DNA of 64,000 nt. It comes from Pricia antarctica. Its GTDB lineage: Bacteria > Bacteroidota > Bacteroidia > Flavobacteriales > Flavobacteriaceae. The stretch covers positions 124,001-188,000 of the forward strand of contig NZ_FNAO01000001.1 of assembly GCF_900101815.1 (NCBI RefSeq). Direction: 5' to 3'. Positions 45,529 through 53,496 of this stretch are shown piece after piece. Position numbers and translations under genes: made by a program. How positions within the stretch are numbered: the stretch's first letter is position 1; each line of letters starts with the position of its first letter. The notes beneath the pieces were generated by a model. That model searched no databases. It was given only the letters and a program-made list of their open reading frames with translations, and had not been told where the DNA came from.

Positions 45529-45601
45529 TTAAAATTATTGTTATTGCTACTACCGATTAACTTTCGAAAGGTTATAGCCATTCCCTATCTTAATCTACAC
45601 A

Positions 45602-45634
45602 TAACCTTAACTTTACGTTTCGGTAGTTTCTTTG
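45602..45634 (+). promoter_or_regulatory. Pho-box-like repeat and -7 element before the small CarboxypepD_reg gene
   Basis: TAACC (45602) and TTACG (45613) have an 11-bp period, and TTTCTTTG (45627-45634) plus CAGTG follows. This aligns gap-free with 41104-41141. A separate palindrome, TAACTTTCGAAAGGTTA, lies at 45557-45573. Confidence 0.5.
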
Positions 45635-45656
45635 CAGTGAAAACGGAATGATTTAG

Positions 45657-46046
45657 ATGAAAAAGCTTTTGTTGATTGCCTTTCTTGCCAATACTGCCTT
45701 TATTGCTGCCCAAAATGGGGGCGCAATTTTGGGTAAGATTACCGATTTGGGGCAAAATGGGGAGCCAATGTTGATGGCCAATGTTGCGGTAAAAAACACC
45801 AATATTGCCAGACACACGAATTTTAACGGTAATTTTGAGATTACAGGTATTGATTCTGGCTCTTATGTGCTTATGCTAAGTTTTGCGGGATATGATACCG
45901 TCGAAATCCCCGTAATTGTGTCTACCAACCATACGATAAAAATTGAGCAAGGCCTTTCGCCAAAGAGTATAAGCTTGGATGCGGAGTTGCTGAGCGAGAT
46001 CAGAACCAAAAATGGCGAGGAACTAAATGCGAATGCGGAAAAATAG
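45657..46046 (+). CDS. Small secreted protein with carboxypeptidase-regulatory-like domain
   Basis: The protein has 129 residues. The signal peptide ends near IAAQ (~19). One CarboxypepD_reg-like domain (~24-100) contains LGKITDLGQNGEPMLMANV and SYVLMLSFAGYDTVEIPV, the same fold as the N-terminal domain of the upstream TonB receptor but standing alone. The C-terminal ~25 residues are polar. It shares a promoter-proximal repeat with the beta-helix lipoprotein, so the three genes probably respond together. A role as free-standing adaptor for the receptor is conceivable; no function is established. Confidence 0.8.
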   Translation: MKKLLLIAFLANTAFIAAQNGGAILGKITDLGQNGEPMLMANVAVKNTNIARHTNFNGNFEITGIDSGSYVLMLSFAGYDTVEIPVIVSTNHTIKIEQGLSPKSISLDAELLSEIRTKNGEELNANAEK

Positions 46047-46083
46047 TTTAATTTATGAGTTGAAAGGTATTTCATAAACTTGC

Positions 46084-46116
46084 AAAAAAACTTCCGCCCT
46101 AGGGCGGAAGTTTTTT
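46084..46116. terminator. Bidirectional rho-independent terminator
   Basis: ACTTCCGCCC and GGGCGGAAGT form a perfect stem around the central TA, flanked by an A7 run on the left and a T6 run on the right. It stands between two convergent genes and should stop transcription from both sides. Confidence 0.9.
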
Positions 46117-46131
46117 AATATTTGATAGCAA

Positions 46132-46494
46132 TCAATTTTTGATGACAATTCCCGAACTGTTCTTGGTATTTGCCACACTGGCAATATCATTATTGTCGAA
46201 CACGACTTCCCGCAATGTTTTATCATTGTCCCAAAACAGCCATTTTCCTGTTTTTAGTCCGTTCTCATAAGATCCTACCGATGTTTTTTGTCCCGTTTCG
46301 TTAAAACTGGTCCAATTACCCTCCAATTTGCCCGCCAAATTGAAGGTTCCCATTTGGCTTACCTGCCCATTCTCATAGAAATAGGTCGCCTCTATCAAAT
46401 TGGTTACCTTGTTTAACTTTAAATTCTTTTCCTTTTGGGAATATCCAAAGGTAGTAGTCAGAACTAGGGCTAGAAGTACGGTAATAATTTTCAT
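46132..46494 (-). CDS. Secreted MORN-variant (YwqK-like) repeat protein
   Basis: The protein has 120 residues from MKIITVLLALV. An ATG three codons earlier exists but gives a poorer signal peptide. The signal peptide ends near GYSQ. Three MORN-variant repeats follow (EATYFYENGQVSQMGTF, EGNWTSFNETGQKTSVGSY, TGKWLFWDNDKTLREVVF), the pattern annotated as 'toxin-antitoxin system YwqK family antitoxin'. That name is misleading here because the protein is exported and no toxin gene is next to it. Function is unknown. It is terminated by the shared hairpin at 46084. Confidence 0.8.
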   Translation of the reverse strand: MKIITVLLALVLTTTFGYSQKEKNLKLNKVTNLIEATYFYENGQVSQMGTFNLAGKLEGNWTSFNETGQKTSVGSYENGLKTGKWLFWDNDKTLREVVFDNNDIASVANTKNSSGIVIKN

Positions 46495-46722
46495 AATCAA
46501 CACTTTATGTTTAAAGATACTGCAATTTACATTAAAAACATCTTTGATTTACATTAAATTTACATTGAGAATGTTTTGAACCGTATTCTGCTATTCCGGA
46601 GTTAAACTTAAAACCATGAAATAATACGTTGCCACATACGTGAATTTGGCATTTAAAACATATTTCAACCGAATTTCCATACCATTTACACAAACGTCGT
46701 AACGTACTGCAATCAAAATTAT

Positions 46723-46730
46723 TATATTTG
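46723..46730 (+). promoter_or_regulatory. -7 box of the first CTD mini-protein gene
   Basis: TATATTTG is an exact match to TAnnTTTG, 28 bp before the ATG at 46758. No clear TTG is present at -33. Confidence 0.5.
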
Positions 46731-46757
46731 TGGTATGTTTTTTGAATAAAACAGCTT

Positions 46758-47066
46758 ATGAAGCACCTCTACCTTGTTATTGCTTTATTATGTATCTGCT
46801 ATAGCTATGGGCAAAACGCCCCGGCCAATGGCGATATCGACGGGTTTAAGCTTTACCCGAATCCCGTTACGGACGGTAGGGTCTTTATAAGCACTACCGA
46901 GAATTCCCCAAAACAAATTTCTATTTACGATGTGTTGGGCACCCAAGTGCTCGAAACCAGTATTTCCGGTAACGAACTGTTGATTTCCGAACTCGATGCT
47001 GGTGTTTATGTGCTGCGGGTATTCCAGAACAATAAAATGGCTACCAGAAAGCTTATCGTAAAATAG
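46758..47066 (+). CDS. Mini-protein: signal peptide plus type A T9SS sorting domain (copy 1)
   Basis: The protein has 102 residues. Signal peptide residues 1-18 end in SYGQ. The mature part is little more than a type A C-terminal sorting domain: DGFKLYPNPVTDGRVFIST, then ISIYDVLGTQV, then LDAGVYVLRVFQNNKMATRK and a final LIVK. Such domains normally follow a large passenger and direct it through the type IX secretion system for surface attachment. Here there is no passenger beyond ~10 residues. A paralogue lies 242 bp downstream. Possible roles are a small surface protein or a substrate or competitor of the secretion machinery; none is established. Confidence 0.88.
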   Translation: MKHLYLVIALLCICYSYGQNAPANGDIDGFKLYPNPVTDGRVFISTTENSPKQISIYDVLGTQVLETSISGNELLISELDAGVYVLRVFQNNKMATRKLIVK

Positions 47067-47308
47067 TTTTAGCTACGTTTGACTGCCAACAATCGTTCAA
47101 TAATAGTTTTCAAATTTTAGGCCGTTCTACTGTTTATCTCCGATTTCCACATCCGATAATGTGCAGATAACTCCGTTGAAGATACCCCCGAATTCTTTTC
47201 ACCTACAATTTATCGGGTTTCACAACATTTTCACAGTGTGCGTAAAACCTTTCGTTATTTTTACGTACTGAACTCGCAATGAGTCCCTTGATTCCCAAAT
47301 CAACACCT

Positions 47309-47632
47309 ATGAAAATACTCTACTTTGCACTTTTCATGTTCCTCACGGTTGCGCTTTCCGCTCAAACATCCCTTGATTTTCAAAACGGGACTACCAAAGA
47401 AATTTCGGAGGTCAAACTCTATCCGAACCCCGCATTCGAAGGGGTAGTCCATCTTCTCACTAAAGCCAATGCCGATAAACGCATTACTGTTTACGATGTT
47501 TTCGGCGAAGTGGTACTAACCGATAAAATTACAGGGAAAACTCTGGATATTTCGCGTCTCGTACCCGGCGTATACGTACTACAGCTCGATGAAGGCCAGA
47601 ACACGGTGACACGAAAATTGGTAGTGAAATAG
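47309..47632 (+). CDS. Mini-protein: signal peptide plus type A T9SS sorting domain (copy 2)
   Basis: The protein has 107 residues from MKILYFALFMF. An upstream in-frame ATG would prepend ten residues before the signal peptide and is rejected. The signal peptide ends near LSAQ. A ~20-residue linker leads to the sorting domain (SEVKLYPNPAFEGVVHLL, RITVYDVFGEVVL, LVPGVYVLQLDEGQNTVTRK, end LVVK). It is a divergent paralogue of the preceding gene with the same layout, so the pair arose by tandem duplication. It ends near the hairpin at 47715 that faces the FKBP gene. Confidence 0.88.
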   Translation: MKILYFALFMFLTVALSAQTSLDFQNGTTKEISEVKLYPNPAFEGVVHLLTKANADKRITVYDVFGEVVLTDKITGKTLDISRLVPGVYVLQLDEGQNTVTRKLVVK

Positions 47633-47714
47633 TTTGAAAATTGTCGCTTTTTTTTGGTTATCGGCTCCATTGACTTCTAATTTTTAAATAATGACCTGAT
47701 TTTTAGGCATAAAA

Positions 47715-47743
47715 AAAAGCACCCTTCACTGAAAGGTGCTTTT
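47715..47743. terminator. Rho-independent terminator between convergent genes
   Basis: AAAAGCACC and GGTGCTTTT form the stem around an 11-nt loop. On the minus strand it is followed by a T8 run (A8 at 47711-47718), suiting the FKBP gene; the plus strand has a shorter T run. Confidence 0.8.
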
Positions 47744-47764
47744 ATAGGTTACTGAAAATCGTTC

Positions 47765-48196
47765 CTACATTATCTCGACCACTTCCAGTTCAAAAGTCAA
47801 ATCTTTACCGGCCAATGGATGATTGCCATCGACAACGATACTATCTTCCTTGACATCCTTTACTACTAGATTGATATCCTGACCATTCTGGGTTTTAGAT
47901 ACTAATCCCATGCCAACCTCGGGCTTGATATCCTCGGGCAACTGACTTTTGGGCACTTCTTGTACCAACTCTTCGCGAGTATCTCCATAAGCATCCTCCT
48001 TAGATATGTTTATCGTTTTCTTTTCCTTGACCTTCATATCGATAAGTCCCTTTTCGAAACCCGGGATCAATTCGCCTTGGCCTATCGTAACTTTGATGGG
48101 TTCGCCACGCTCAATAGAACTGTCGAATACCTGACCGTCTTCCAACTTTCCAGTGTAATGTACTTTTACGGTGTCGTCTTTTTTTACTTGACTCAT
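47765..48196 (-). CDS. FKBP-type peptidyl-prolyl isomerase, SlyD-like
   Basis: The protein has 143 residues. The FKBP core is split by an insert-in-flap chaperone domain (~70-125), the SlyD layout: VKVHYTGKLEDGQVFDSS, then IPGFEKGLIDMKVKEKK, then the insert, then NHPLAGKDLTFELEVVEI at the end. The His-rich metal-binding tail of E. coli SlyD is absent. It catalyses prolyl isomerisation and prevents aggregation, and has no signal peptide, so it is cytoplasmic. It is monocistronic. Confidence 0.92.
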   Translation of the reverse strand: MSQVKKDDTVKVHYTGKLEDGQVFDSSIERGEPIKVTIGQGELIPGFEKGLIDMKVKEKKTINISKEDAYGDTREELVQEVPKSQLPEDIKPEVGMGLVSKTQNGQDINLVVKDVKEDSIVVDGNHPLAGKDLTFELEVVEIM

Positions 48197-48448
48197 ACTT
48201 TGCTTTTTGTCGAAGCCCTAATGGCCTCATTTTACAGTAAGGCTTGCTTCATCCGCAAACCAGTTACGCAATGTAAAAGGTCTACGGGGCATAGCCAAAT
48301 GACAGGGTAGTTTAAGCCCTAATTTAATAAAGATTAACATCCATCAAGTCTAAAGGTTAAAAGGATTAACAGAATTGACCGAGGTTTCAAGGGCAGTTGG
48401 TTTTTTTCGATAACGGATATCGTTACTTTTACGTTGTTTTTAGAGGAT

Positions 48449-49426
48449 ATGCAAACCGATAGTATTTTTGACATCAGCACGACGACGGATTTCGAAAAAA
48501 TGGCCCTGGCAATTTTTAGGATGCAATATGCCGAAAATCCTATTTATCGTGAATTTTGTGGGTATTTGGATGCAACCACTGCCAATGTTCTTCAACTGAC
48601 CGACATCCCTTTTTTACCCATCGGCTTTTTTAAAACCATGGAAATTATATCCGAAGAAAAGAAAAGTGAAATTATTTTCACTAGTAGCGGTACCACGGGA
48701 AGTATAACCAGCAAGCATCTGGTAAGTGATATTGGGGTGTATGAAAAGAGCTTTCAAAAAGCTTTTGCCCATTTTTACGGAAATATCGAGGAGTACTGCG
48801 TGTTGGCCCTGCTCCCCTCATATCTTGAGCGGGAAGGCTCTTCGCTGATTTACATGGTCGACCATCTGATCCGTAAAAGCGGACATAAAAAAAGCGGATT
48901 TTATCTGGATGACCTGGAAGGATTAGAAAACCAGCTGACGCAACTCGAGGCAGCGGGCACAAAAACACTCTTGATCGGTGTATCTTTCGCTTTATTGGAT
49001 ATGGTAGAAAAGCATCCGATAAAACTGCAAAATACCGTCATCATGGAAACCGGCGGAATGAAAGGCCGAAGAAAGGAGTTGATTCGGGAAGAACTGCACC
49101 AAATCTTAAAATCCGGGTTCGGGGTTTCCTACATCCACTCGGAATACGGTATGACCGAGTTGTTATCCCAGGCCTACTCCAAAGGAAACGGAAACTTCGA
49201 AACCCCACCTTGGATGAAAATTATGGTCCGAGATACCGAAGACCCTATGAGCTATCAGCCCGTGGGAAAGACTGGCGGAATGAATATTATCGACTTAGCC
49301 AACATCAATTCCTGTGCCTTTGTAGCCACACAAGATTTGGGAAAACTGCATAAGGACGGTACTTTTGAGATACTCGGCCGTTTCGATAATTCAGATGTAA
49401 GAGGGTGCAATTTGATGGTGCTATAA
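48449..49426 (+). CDS. LuxE-family acyl-protein synthetase-like enzyme
   Basis: The protein has 325 residues from the ATG at 48449; a TTG five codons upstream is less likely. AGAGGAT just before the ATG may act as a ribosome-binding site. FTSSGTTGS (~75-83) is the AMP/phosphate-binding loop of acyl-adenylate-forming enzymes. YGMTELLSQAY (~233-243) is the second adenylate motif and GRFDNSDVRGCN lies near the C-terminus. LuxE activates fatty acids for reduction, but no luxCD genes are present. Bacteroidota homologues are usually annotated 'acyl transferase'; the substrate is unknown. Confidence 0.85.
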   Translation: MQTDSIFDISTTTDFEKMALAIFRMQYAENPIYREFCGYLDATTANVLQLTDIPFLPIGFFKTMEIISEEKKSEIIFTSSGTTGSITSKHLVSDIGVYEKSFQKAFAHFYGNIEEYCVLALLPSYLEREGSSLIYMVDHLIRKSGHKKSGFYLDDLEGLENQLTQLEAAGTKTLLIGVSFALLDMVEKHPIKLQNTVIMETGGMKGRRKELIREELHQILKSGFGVSYIHSEYGMTELLSQAYSKGNGNFETPPWMKIMVRDTEDPMSYQPVGKTGGMNIIDLANINSCAFVATQDLGKLHKDGTFEILGRFDNSDVRGCNLMVL

Positions 49427-49471
49427 ATCATCCCAGCCTTTAAAAGCAACAATTCCTGGAAAAAAGCTTCG

Positions 49472-49479
49472 TACCTTTG
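49472..49479 (+). promoter_or_regulatory. -7 box of the cupin-dehydrogenase operon
   Basis: TACCTTTG is an exact TAnnTTTG match, 24 bp before the cupin ATG. The -33 region shows no TTG. A later in-frame ATG is preferred as the start because an upstream one at 49477 would overlap this box. Confidence 0.5.
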
Positions 49480-49503
49480 CTTCCTCCAAAAAAAGAGTAC
49501 CGA

Positions 49504-49869
49504 ATGAAGCCCATCAACTTAAAGGAAAAGCACGCTGCCTTCAACAAACGATGGCATCCACACCAGATTGCCGTCGTAGACGATATGCAAGTACTTCTGG
49601 CCAAAATTCAGGGGGAGTTCGTATGGCACGCCCACGAAAATGAAGACGAACTTTTTCAGGTATTGAAGGGTACCCTGTACATGCAGTTCCGTGACCGCAC
49701 CGAAATAGTTAACGAGGGCGAGATTATTGTCGTACCCAAAGGGGTCGAACATTGTCCGTCGACCAAAAACGGCGAAGAAGTCCAGCTTTTGTTATTTGAA
49801 AAATTGACTACGGCGCATACCGGCAATTTGGCCCATGAGCTGACACAAACCCAATACCCGAAGATCTAG
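49504..49869 (+). CDS. Cupin-domain protein
   Basis: The protein has 121 residues and is a single small beta-barrel cupin. Motif 1 is FVWHAHENEDELFQVLKG, with the usual His-x-His…Glu metal ligands; motif 2 is EGEIIVVPKGVEHCPS with the His ligand. Such proteins bind a metal ion and act as enzymes or as small-molecule-binding regulators; sequence alone does not tell which. Only 5 bp separate it from the dehydrogenase gene, so both are translated from one mRNA. Confidence 0.88.
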   Translation: MKPINLKEKHAAFNKRWHPHQIAVVDDMQVLLAKIQGEFVWHAHENEDELFQVLKGTLYMQFRDRTEIVNEGEIIVVPKGVEHCPSTKNGEEVQLLLFEKLTTAHTGNLAHELTQTQYPKI

Positions 49870-49874
49870 TATTC

Positions 49875-50816
49875 ATGAAAATATTACACGTAGACCGAAA
49901 CCATCCGTTAATCATCGAACAATTTGCCGAACTCGGCTTTCAGAACGATGTCGATTACACTTCTTCGAAGCAGGAGATAGAAGAAAAGATCAGTGCATAC
50001 GATGGCCTGATTATCCGAAGCCGATTTAGTATCGATAGCGAGTTTTTGAATAAAGCGGATAATCTAAAATTTATAGGACGCTTGGGAGCAGGTCTCGAAA
50101 ATATCGACGTCAGACATGCCGAAGCGAACGGCATCTTCTTGGCCGCGGCCCCAGAAGGTAATCGAAATGCGGTGGGCGAACATGCGGTGGGTATGTTGTT
50201 AACGCTTTTTAACAAGCTCAACAAGGCCGATCGGGAAGTACGTTCCGGAAAGTGGGACCGCGAGGGCAATCGTGGGGTAGAACTGGAAGGGAAAACCGTA
50301 GGCATCATCGGCTACGGAAACATGGGCAAGGCGTTTGCCAAAAAATTGCGAGGCTTTGATGTCGACCAAGTTATCTGTTACGATATCAAAGGGGGCGTCG
50401 GAGACGAAAATGCACGACAGGTGGGAATTATGGAACTTCAGAACCGCACCGATGTTTTGAGTCTTCATATTCCGCAGACGGATAGTACAATTGATATGAT
50501 AAATTCGGAATTCATTAGTAAGTTCCAAAATCCGTTATGGCTCTTGAATACGGCTCGCGGTAAATGTGTCGTGACCGAGGATTTGGTTGCTGCCCTAAAA
50601 TCGGGCAAGATTTTAGGCGCAGGATTAGATGTGTTGGAATATGAAAAATCATCTTTCGAAAATATGTTCGCCGACCGCAAGCTCCCGGAAGCTTTTGAAT
50701 ATCTGATCAAAGCGGAAAATGTCATTCTCTCCCCGCATGTGGCCGGTTGGACCTTAGAAAGCCTTGAAAAGCTGGCGCAGACCATTGTTGATAAAATTAA
50801 GGCGGAGTTCTGTTGA
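49875..50816 (+). CDS. D-isomer-specific 2-hydroxyacid dehydrogenase
   Basis: The protein has 313 residues. The N-terminal catalytic lobe includes YDGLIIRSR and GRLGAGLENID. The NAD-binding lobe has GIIGYGNMG (~142-150), the catalytic Arg in LNTARGKCV, the Glu in LDVLEYE and the His in SPHVAGWT. The family includes phosphoglycerate dehydrogenase (SerA), glyoxylate and hydroxypyruvate reductases; length without an ACT domain fits short SerA types, but I do not assign the substrate. It is cotranscribed with the cupin. Confidence 0.92.
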   Translation: MKILHVDRNHPLIIEQFAELGFQNDVDYTSSKQEIEEKISAYDGLIIRSRFSIDSEFLNKADNLKFIGRLGAGLENIDVRHAEANGIFLAAAPEGNRNAVGEHAVGMLLTLFNKLNKADREVRSGKWDREGNRGVELEGKTVGIIGYGNMGKAFAKKLRGFDVDQVICYDIKGGVGDENARQVGIMELQNRTDVLSLHIPQTDSTIDMINSEFISKFQNPLWLLNTARGKCVVTEDLVAALKSGKILGAGLDVLEYEKSSFENMFADRKLPEAFEYLIKAENVILSPHVAGWTLESLEKLAQTIVDKIKAEFC

Positions 50817-50943
50817 CATTTATTAAGTTTTCCATCTACATACTTCGTTCTCAATTGTACATTCAAAAATAAATTCTCAATCGGCATCGTTCAGATAACT
50901 TAATATTTGCTACATTTAGTGGTACAACCTAAAAACTGTTTAC

Positions 50944-51444
50944 ATGTCAGACGAGGATAAAAAATTCGGTGAAGGCTCGGAAGGGTCTTTCGACAAAGAC
51001 CACAAGAAATCAAGCGAGTTTGGCGAAAAAGCCCAATCGGAATTCGAAAAGGCCAAAGAATCTACGAAGCAATTCAGCGAGGACACCAAAAAGGTCGCCA
51101 ACGGATTCGGGGAAGGCGCCAAAAAAACGGCGAATGAATTTAGTGAGGGGGCCAAAGAGGCGTTTGCAGGGGGAAGTAAGGAGAATAAAAAGATACTGGC
51201 TGGTATTTTAGCCATTGTACTCGGGTCGCTAGGCATCCATAAATTTATCTTGGGATATCAAAAAGAAGGTATCATCTTATTGGTCGCCACGGTTATCGGT
51301 TATGTATTAATGTGTGTTGGAATTGGTTTTTTCTTTGTTATGGCAACTGGTTTGGTCGGTCTTATCGAAGGCATCATTTATCTAACCAAAACGGACGAAG
51401 AATTCTATAACACCTATCAAGTAGGGAAAAAGCCTTGGTTTTAA
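50944..51444 (+). CDS. TM2-domain membrane protein with LEA-like N-terminal repeats
   Basis: The protein has 166 residues. Residues 1-80 are charged, without Cys, and have a rough 11-residue rhythm (SEFEKAKESTKQFSEDTKK, ANGFGEGAKKTANEFSEGA), like amphipathic LEA-type helices. Residues ~82-150 form the TM2 domain: two helices with GSLGIHKFILGYQKEGI between, the hallmark 'G.HRFY.G'-like stretch, and an acidic loop. TM2 proteins have no settled function in bacteria. A terminator-like hairpin follows. It is monocistronic. Confidence 0.87.
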   Translation: MSDEDKKFGEGSEGSFDKDHKKSSEFGEKAQSEFEKAKESTKQFSEDTKKVANGFGEGAKKTANEFSEGAKEAFAGGSKENKKILAGILAIVLGSLGIHKFILGYQKEGIILLVATVIGYVLMCVGIGFFFVMATGLVGLIEGIIYLTKTDEEFYNTYQVGKKPWF

Positions 51445-51455
51445 TGCACTCAAGA

Positions 51456-51488
51456 AAAAGCCAAGATACTTCAATTCTTGGTTTTTTT
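51456..51488 (+). terminator. Rho-independent terminator of the TM2 gene
   Basis: CCAAGA and TCTTGG form the core stem (51461-51466 / 51476-51481) around a 9-nt loop. The stem extends through A/T flanks and is followed by a T7 run, 12 bp after the stop codon. Confidence 0.7.
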
Positions 51489-51589
51489 GAATAATGGGTT
51501 CGGCGCGGACCTTTAGGGTAATAGATTACTTTTGGGGAAGTGAACTCATCGCGAAGTCTTAAAATGTTATAATTACCTTGACTCTGATA

Positions 51590-53410
51590 TTATTGCTTAT
51601 CACCATTTTGCTGCCCCTCTACAAACTTCCTTTCCAATTCAGCCTGAAACTCCTCCATCACGGGCTTAACTGTGCTTTCGGGAAGATCTGCAATTTTTAT
51701 ATACATGAGCCCGTCGACGGCATTGTTAAAAAGTGGATCGACATTAAATGCGACCACTTTTGCGTTCTGCTTGATGTATTTTTTAATTAACACAGGTAAC
51801 CGCAGATTGCCCGGTTCGACCTCGTCTATCATACGATCGAACTTGTTCAGATCGGCCTGGGTCTCATCGAAAACGAATTCCTTGTCCGCATCCTTCAATT
51901 TTACCTTGAACTCCTTTTTCGGGCGTACATACTGAGCGACATAAGGATCCCAATAATGGCTTTTCATAAACTCGATCATTAGTGATTTCGAGAAATTCGA
52001 GAATTGGTTGCTGATACTTACCCCCCCGATAAGATATTTATGCTCCGGATGCCGCAGCGTAGTATGCACAATTCCTTTCCATAACAAAAACAGGGGCATG
52101 GGTTTCAGCTGGTATTCCTTCATAATATAGGCCCTTCCCATTTCGATAGATTGCCGCATCATACCAAAAAGCTCGGGCTCAAAACGAAAAAGATCTTGCA
52201 GGTAAAAACCATCGATTCCGTATTTGGTAAAAATCTCGGAACCCAGTCCCATACGATACGCACCGGCAATGACCTTGGCCTCGTTGTCCCACAGAAACAT
52301 ATGGTGATAATAGGCATCGAACTTGTCGATATCGATGGAATTATTGGTACCCTCACCGATTTCCCGAAAAGTAATTTCGCGTTGCCGTCCAATTTCTTGC
52401 AGCGCGAAAGGTATTTCGCTGGCAGGGGCCAAAAACACTTCATAATTTTTACTCTGTACCATACGTCGGTCTTTCTCGACCAATTTCGTAATTTCCCCCT
52501 CTATCAATTCCGTACGGATTGCCTTGGCTATTTTACGGGGCTGTTTGGGAAGTTTTAAGGTTGTGGGCAGATGATTGATCATTCGCTCCTTTTCATAGGC
52601 ATTGGCAAGAATATAGGTCTTTCGCCGCAGTAGTTCGCCTAACTCTTCGATTCCCGGTTGCTCATTTTGAGTATCTACGGAGATAGGCTGTCCGATACGG
52701 ACCTTTATGGGTCGGAATTTTTGGGAATAGACCTCGGATGGTAATTTTGCCGTTCGGAAGGTATCGTTTATTTTGGCAAGTCGATAAAACAATTGGCTGT
52801 TTCTAGCGTGAAAATAAATCGGCACTACAGGTACTTCAGCTTTACGTATTAACTTGATGGCGGCCTCTTCCCAAGCTTTGTCTACGATTATTTTGCCTTC
52901 TTTACGGGTAGATACCTCACCCGCGGGGAAAATACCGAAAGGATGTCCCTCCCTCAAATGAAGCATCGCATTCTTAAAGCCTGCCAAACTGCTTTTGGCG
53001 TCTTTTCGATTTTCGAAAGGATTTACGGGAAAAATATACGGTTTCATCGGTTCGAAACGCTGTAACAGAAAATTGGTCATTACCTTGTAATCGGAACGAT
53101 GGCGTAACATTATTTTCATGAGTACAATACCGTCGATACCACCAAGAGGATGGTTGCTGACGGTGATATACGGCCCTTCTTTAGGTAGTCTTTTAAGGTC
53201 TTCAGCTGGAATCTCGTAATCGATTTCGTAATGTTCAAGAGTGGCGTCAATAAAGGCCGGGCCGTCAAGATGGCGGACCGTATCGTACCAGTTATTAAGA
53301 TTCGATAATTTAGTGGCCTTTAATAAGATCCAGGCAAAGAAAGTACCCAATACACCGAACTTATCGAGGTTGGTGACCTTGGCCACTTCTTTTGCGGTCA
53401 CTAAACCCAT
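51590..53410 (-). CDS. olsF: Bifunctional aminolipid synthase, OlsF type (O- and N-acyltransferase)
   Basis: The protein has 606 residues. The N-terminal half (~60-260) is a PlsC/OlsA-like O-acyltransferase: SNHPLGGIDG carries the catalytic His and Asp (spaced HX5D, where most family members have HX4D), then FPAGEVSTRKEGK in place of FPEGTRS, and VPVVPIYFHARN. The C-terminal half (~310-530) is a GNAT/OlsB-like N-acyltransferase (REITFREIGEG, GAYRMGLGSEI, GIDGFYLQDLFRFEP, MGRAYIMKEYQ). This fusion is that of OlsF, described from Flavobacterium and Serratia, which makes ornithine lipids by N- then O-acylation. Glycine or other amino acids as acceptor cannot be excluded. It is a membrane-peripheral protein and monocistronic. 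Confidence 0.82.
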   Translation of the reverse strand: MGLVTAKEVAKVTNLDKFGVLGTFFAWILLKATKLSNLNNWYDTVRHLDGPAFIDATLEHYEIDYEIPAEDLKRLPKEGPYITVSNHPLGGIDGIVLMKIMLRHRSDYKVMTNFLLQRFEPMKPYIFPVNPFENRKDAKSSLAGFKNAMLHLREGHPFGIFPAGEVSTRKEGKIIVDKAWEEAAIKLIRKAEVPVVPIYFHARNSQLFYRLAKINDTFRTAKLPSEVYSQKFRPIKVRIGQPISVDTQNEQPGIEELGELLRRKTYILANAYEKERMINHLPTTLKLPKQPRKIAKAIRTELIEGEITKLVEKDRRMVQSKNYEVFLAPASEIPFALQEIGRQREITFREIGEGTNNSIDIDKFDAYYHHMFLWDNEAKVIAGAYRMGLGSEIFTKYGIDGFYLQDLFRFEPELFGMMRQSIEMGRAYIMKEYQLKPMPLFLLWKGIVHTTLRHPEHKYLIGGVSISNQFSNFSKSLMIEFMKSHYWDPYVAQYVRPKKEFKVKLKDADKEFVFDETQADLNKFDRMIDEVEPGNLRLPVLIKKYIKQNAKVVAFNVDPLFNNAVDGLMYIKIADLPESTVKPVMEEFQAELERKFVEGQQNGDKQ

Positions 53411-53496
53411 AGTTATTTACCCATTAGATGATTGCGAAGATAGCAAAATCACCACAGGCGAAACCCGTTTTAACATTTTGCCGTGGAAGCGGATGA

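Noticed and set aside
45585-45815. 76-codon minus-strand frame at the start of the small CarboxypepD_reg gene
   Set aside because: It overlaps a real signal-peptide gene and its promoter; no features of its own.
46132-46494. Toxin-antitoxin locus suggested by the YwqK-like repeats
   Set aside because: The protein has a signal peptide and there is no adjacent toxin-like gene; the family name reflects repeats only.
48449-49426. Bioluminescence lux operon because of the LuxE-like gene
   Set aside because: No luxAB, luxC or luxD homologues are adjacent; the neighbours are a cupin and a dehydrogenase.
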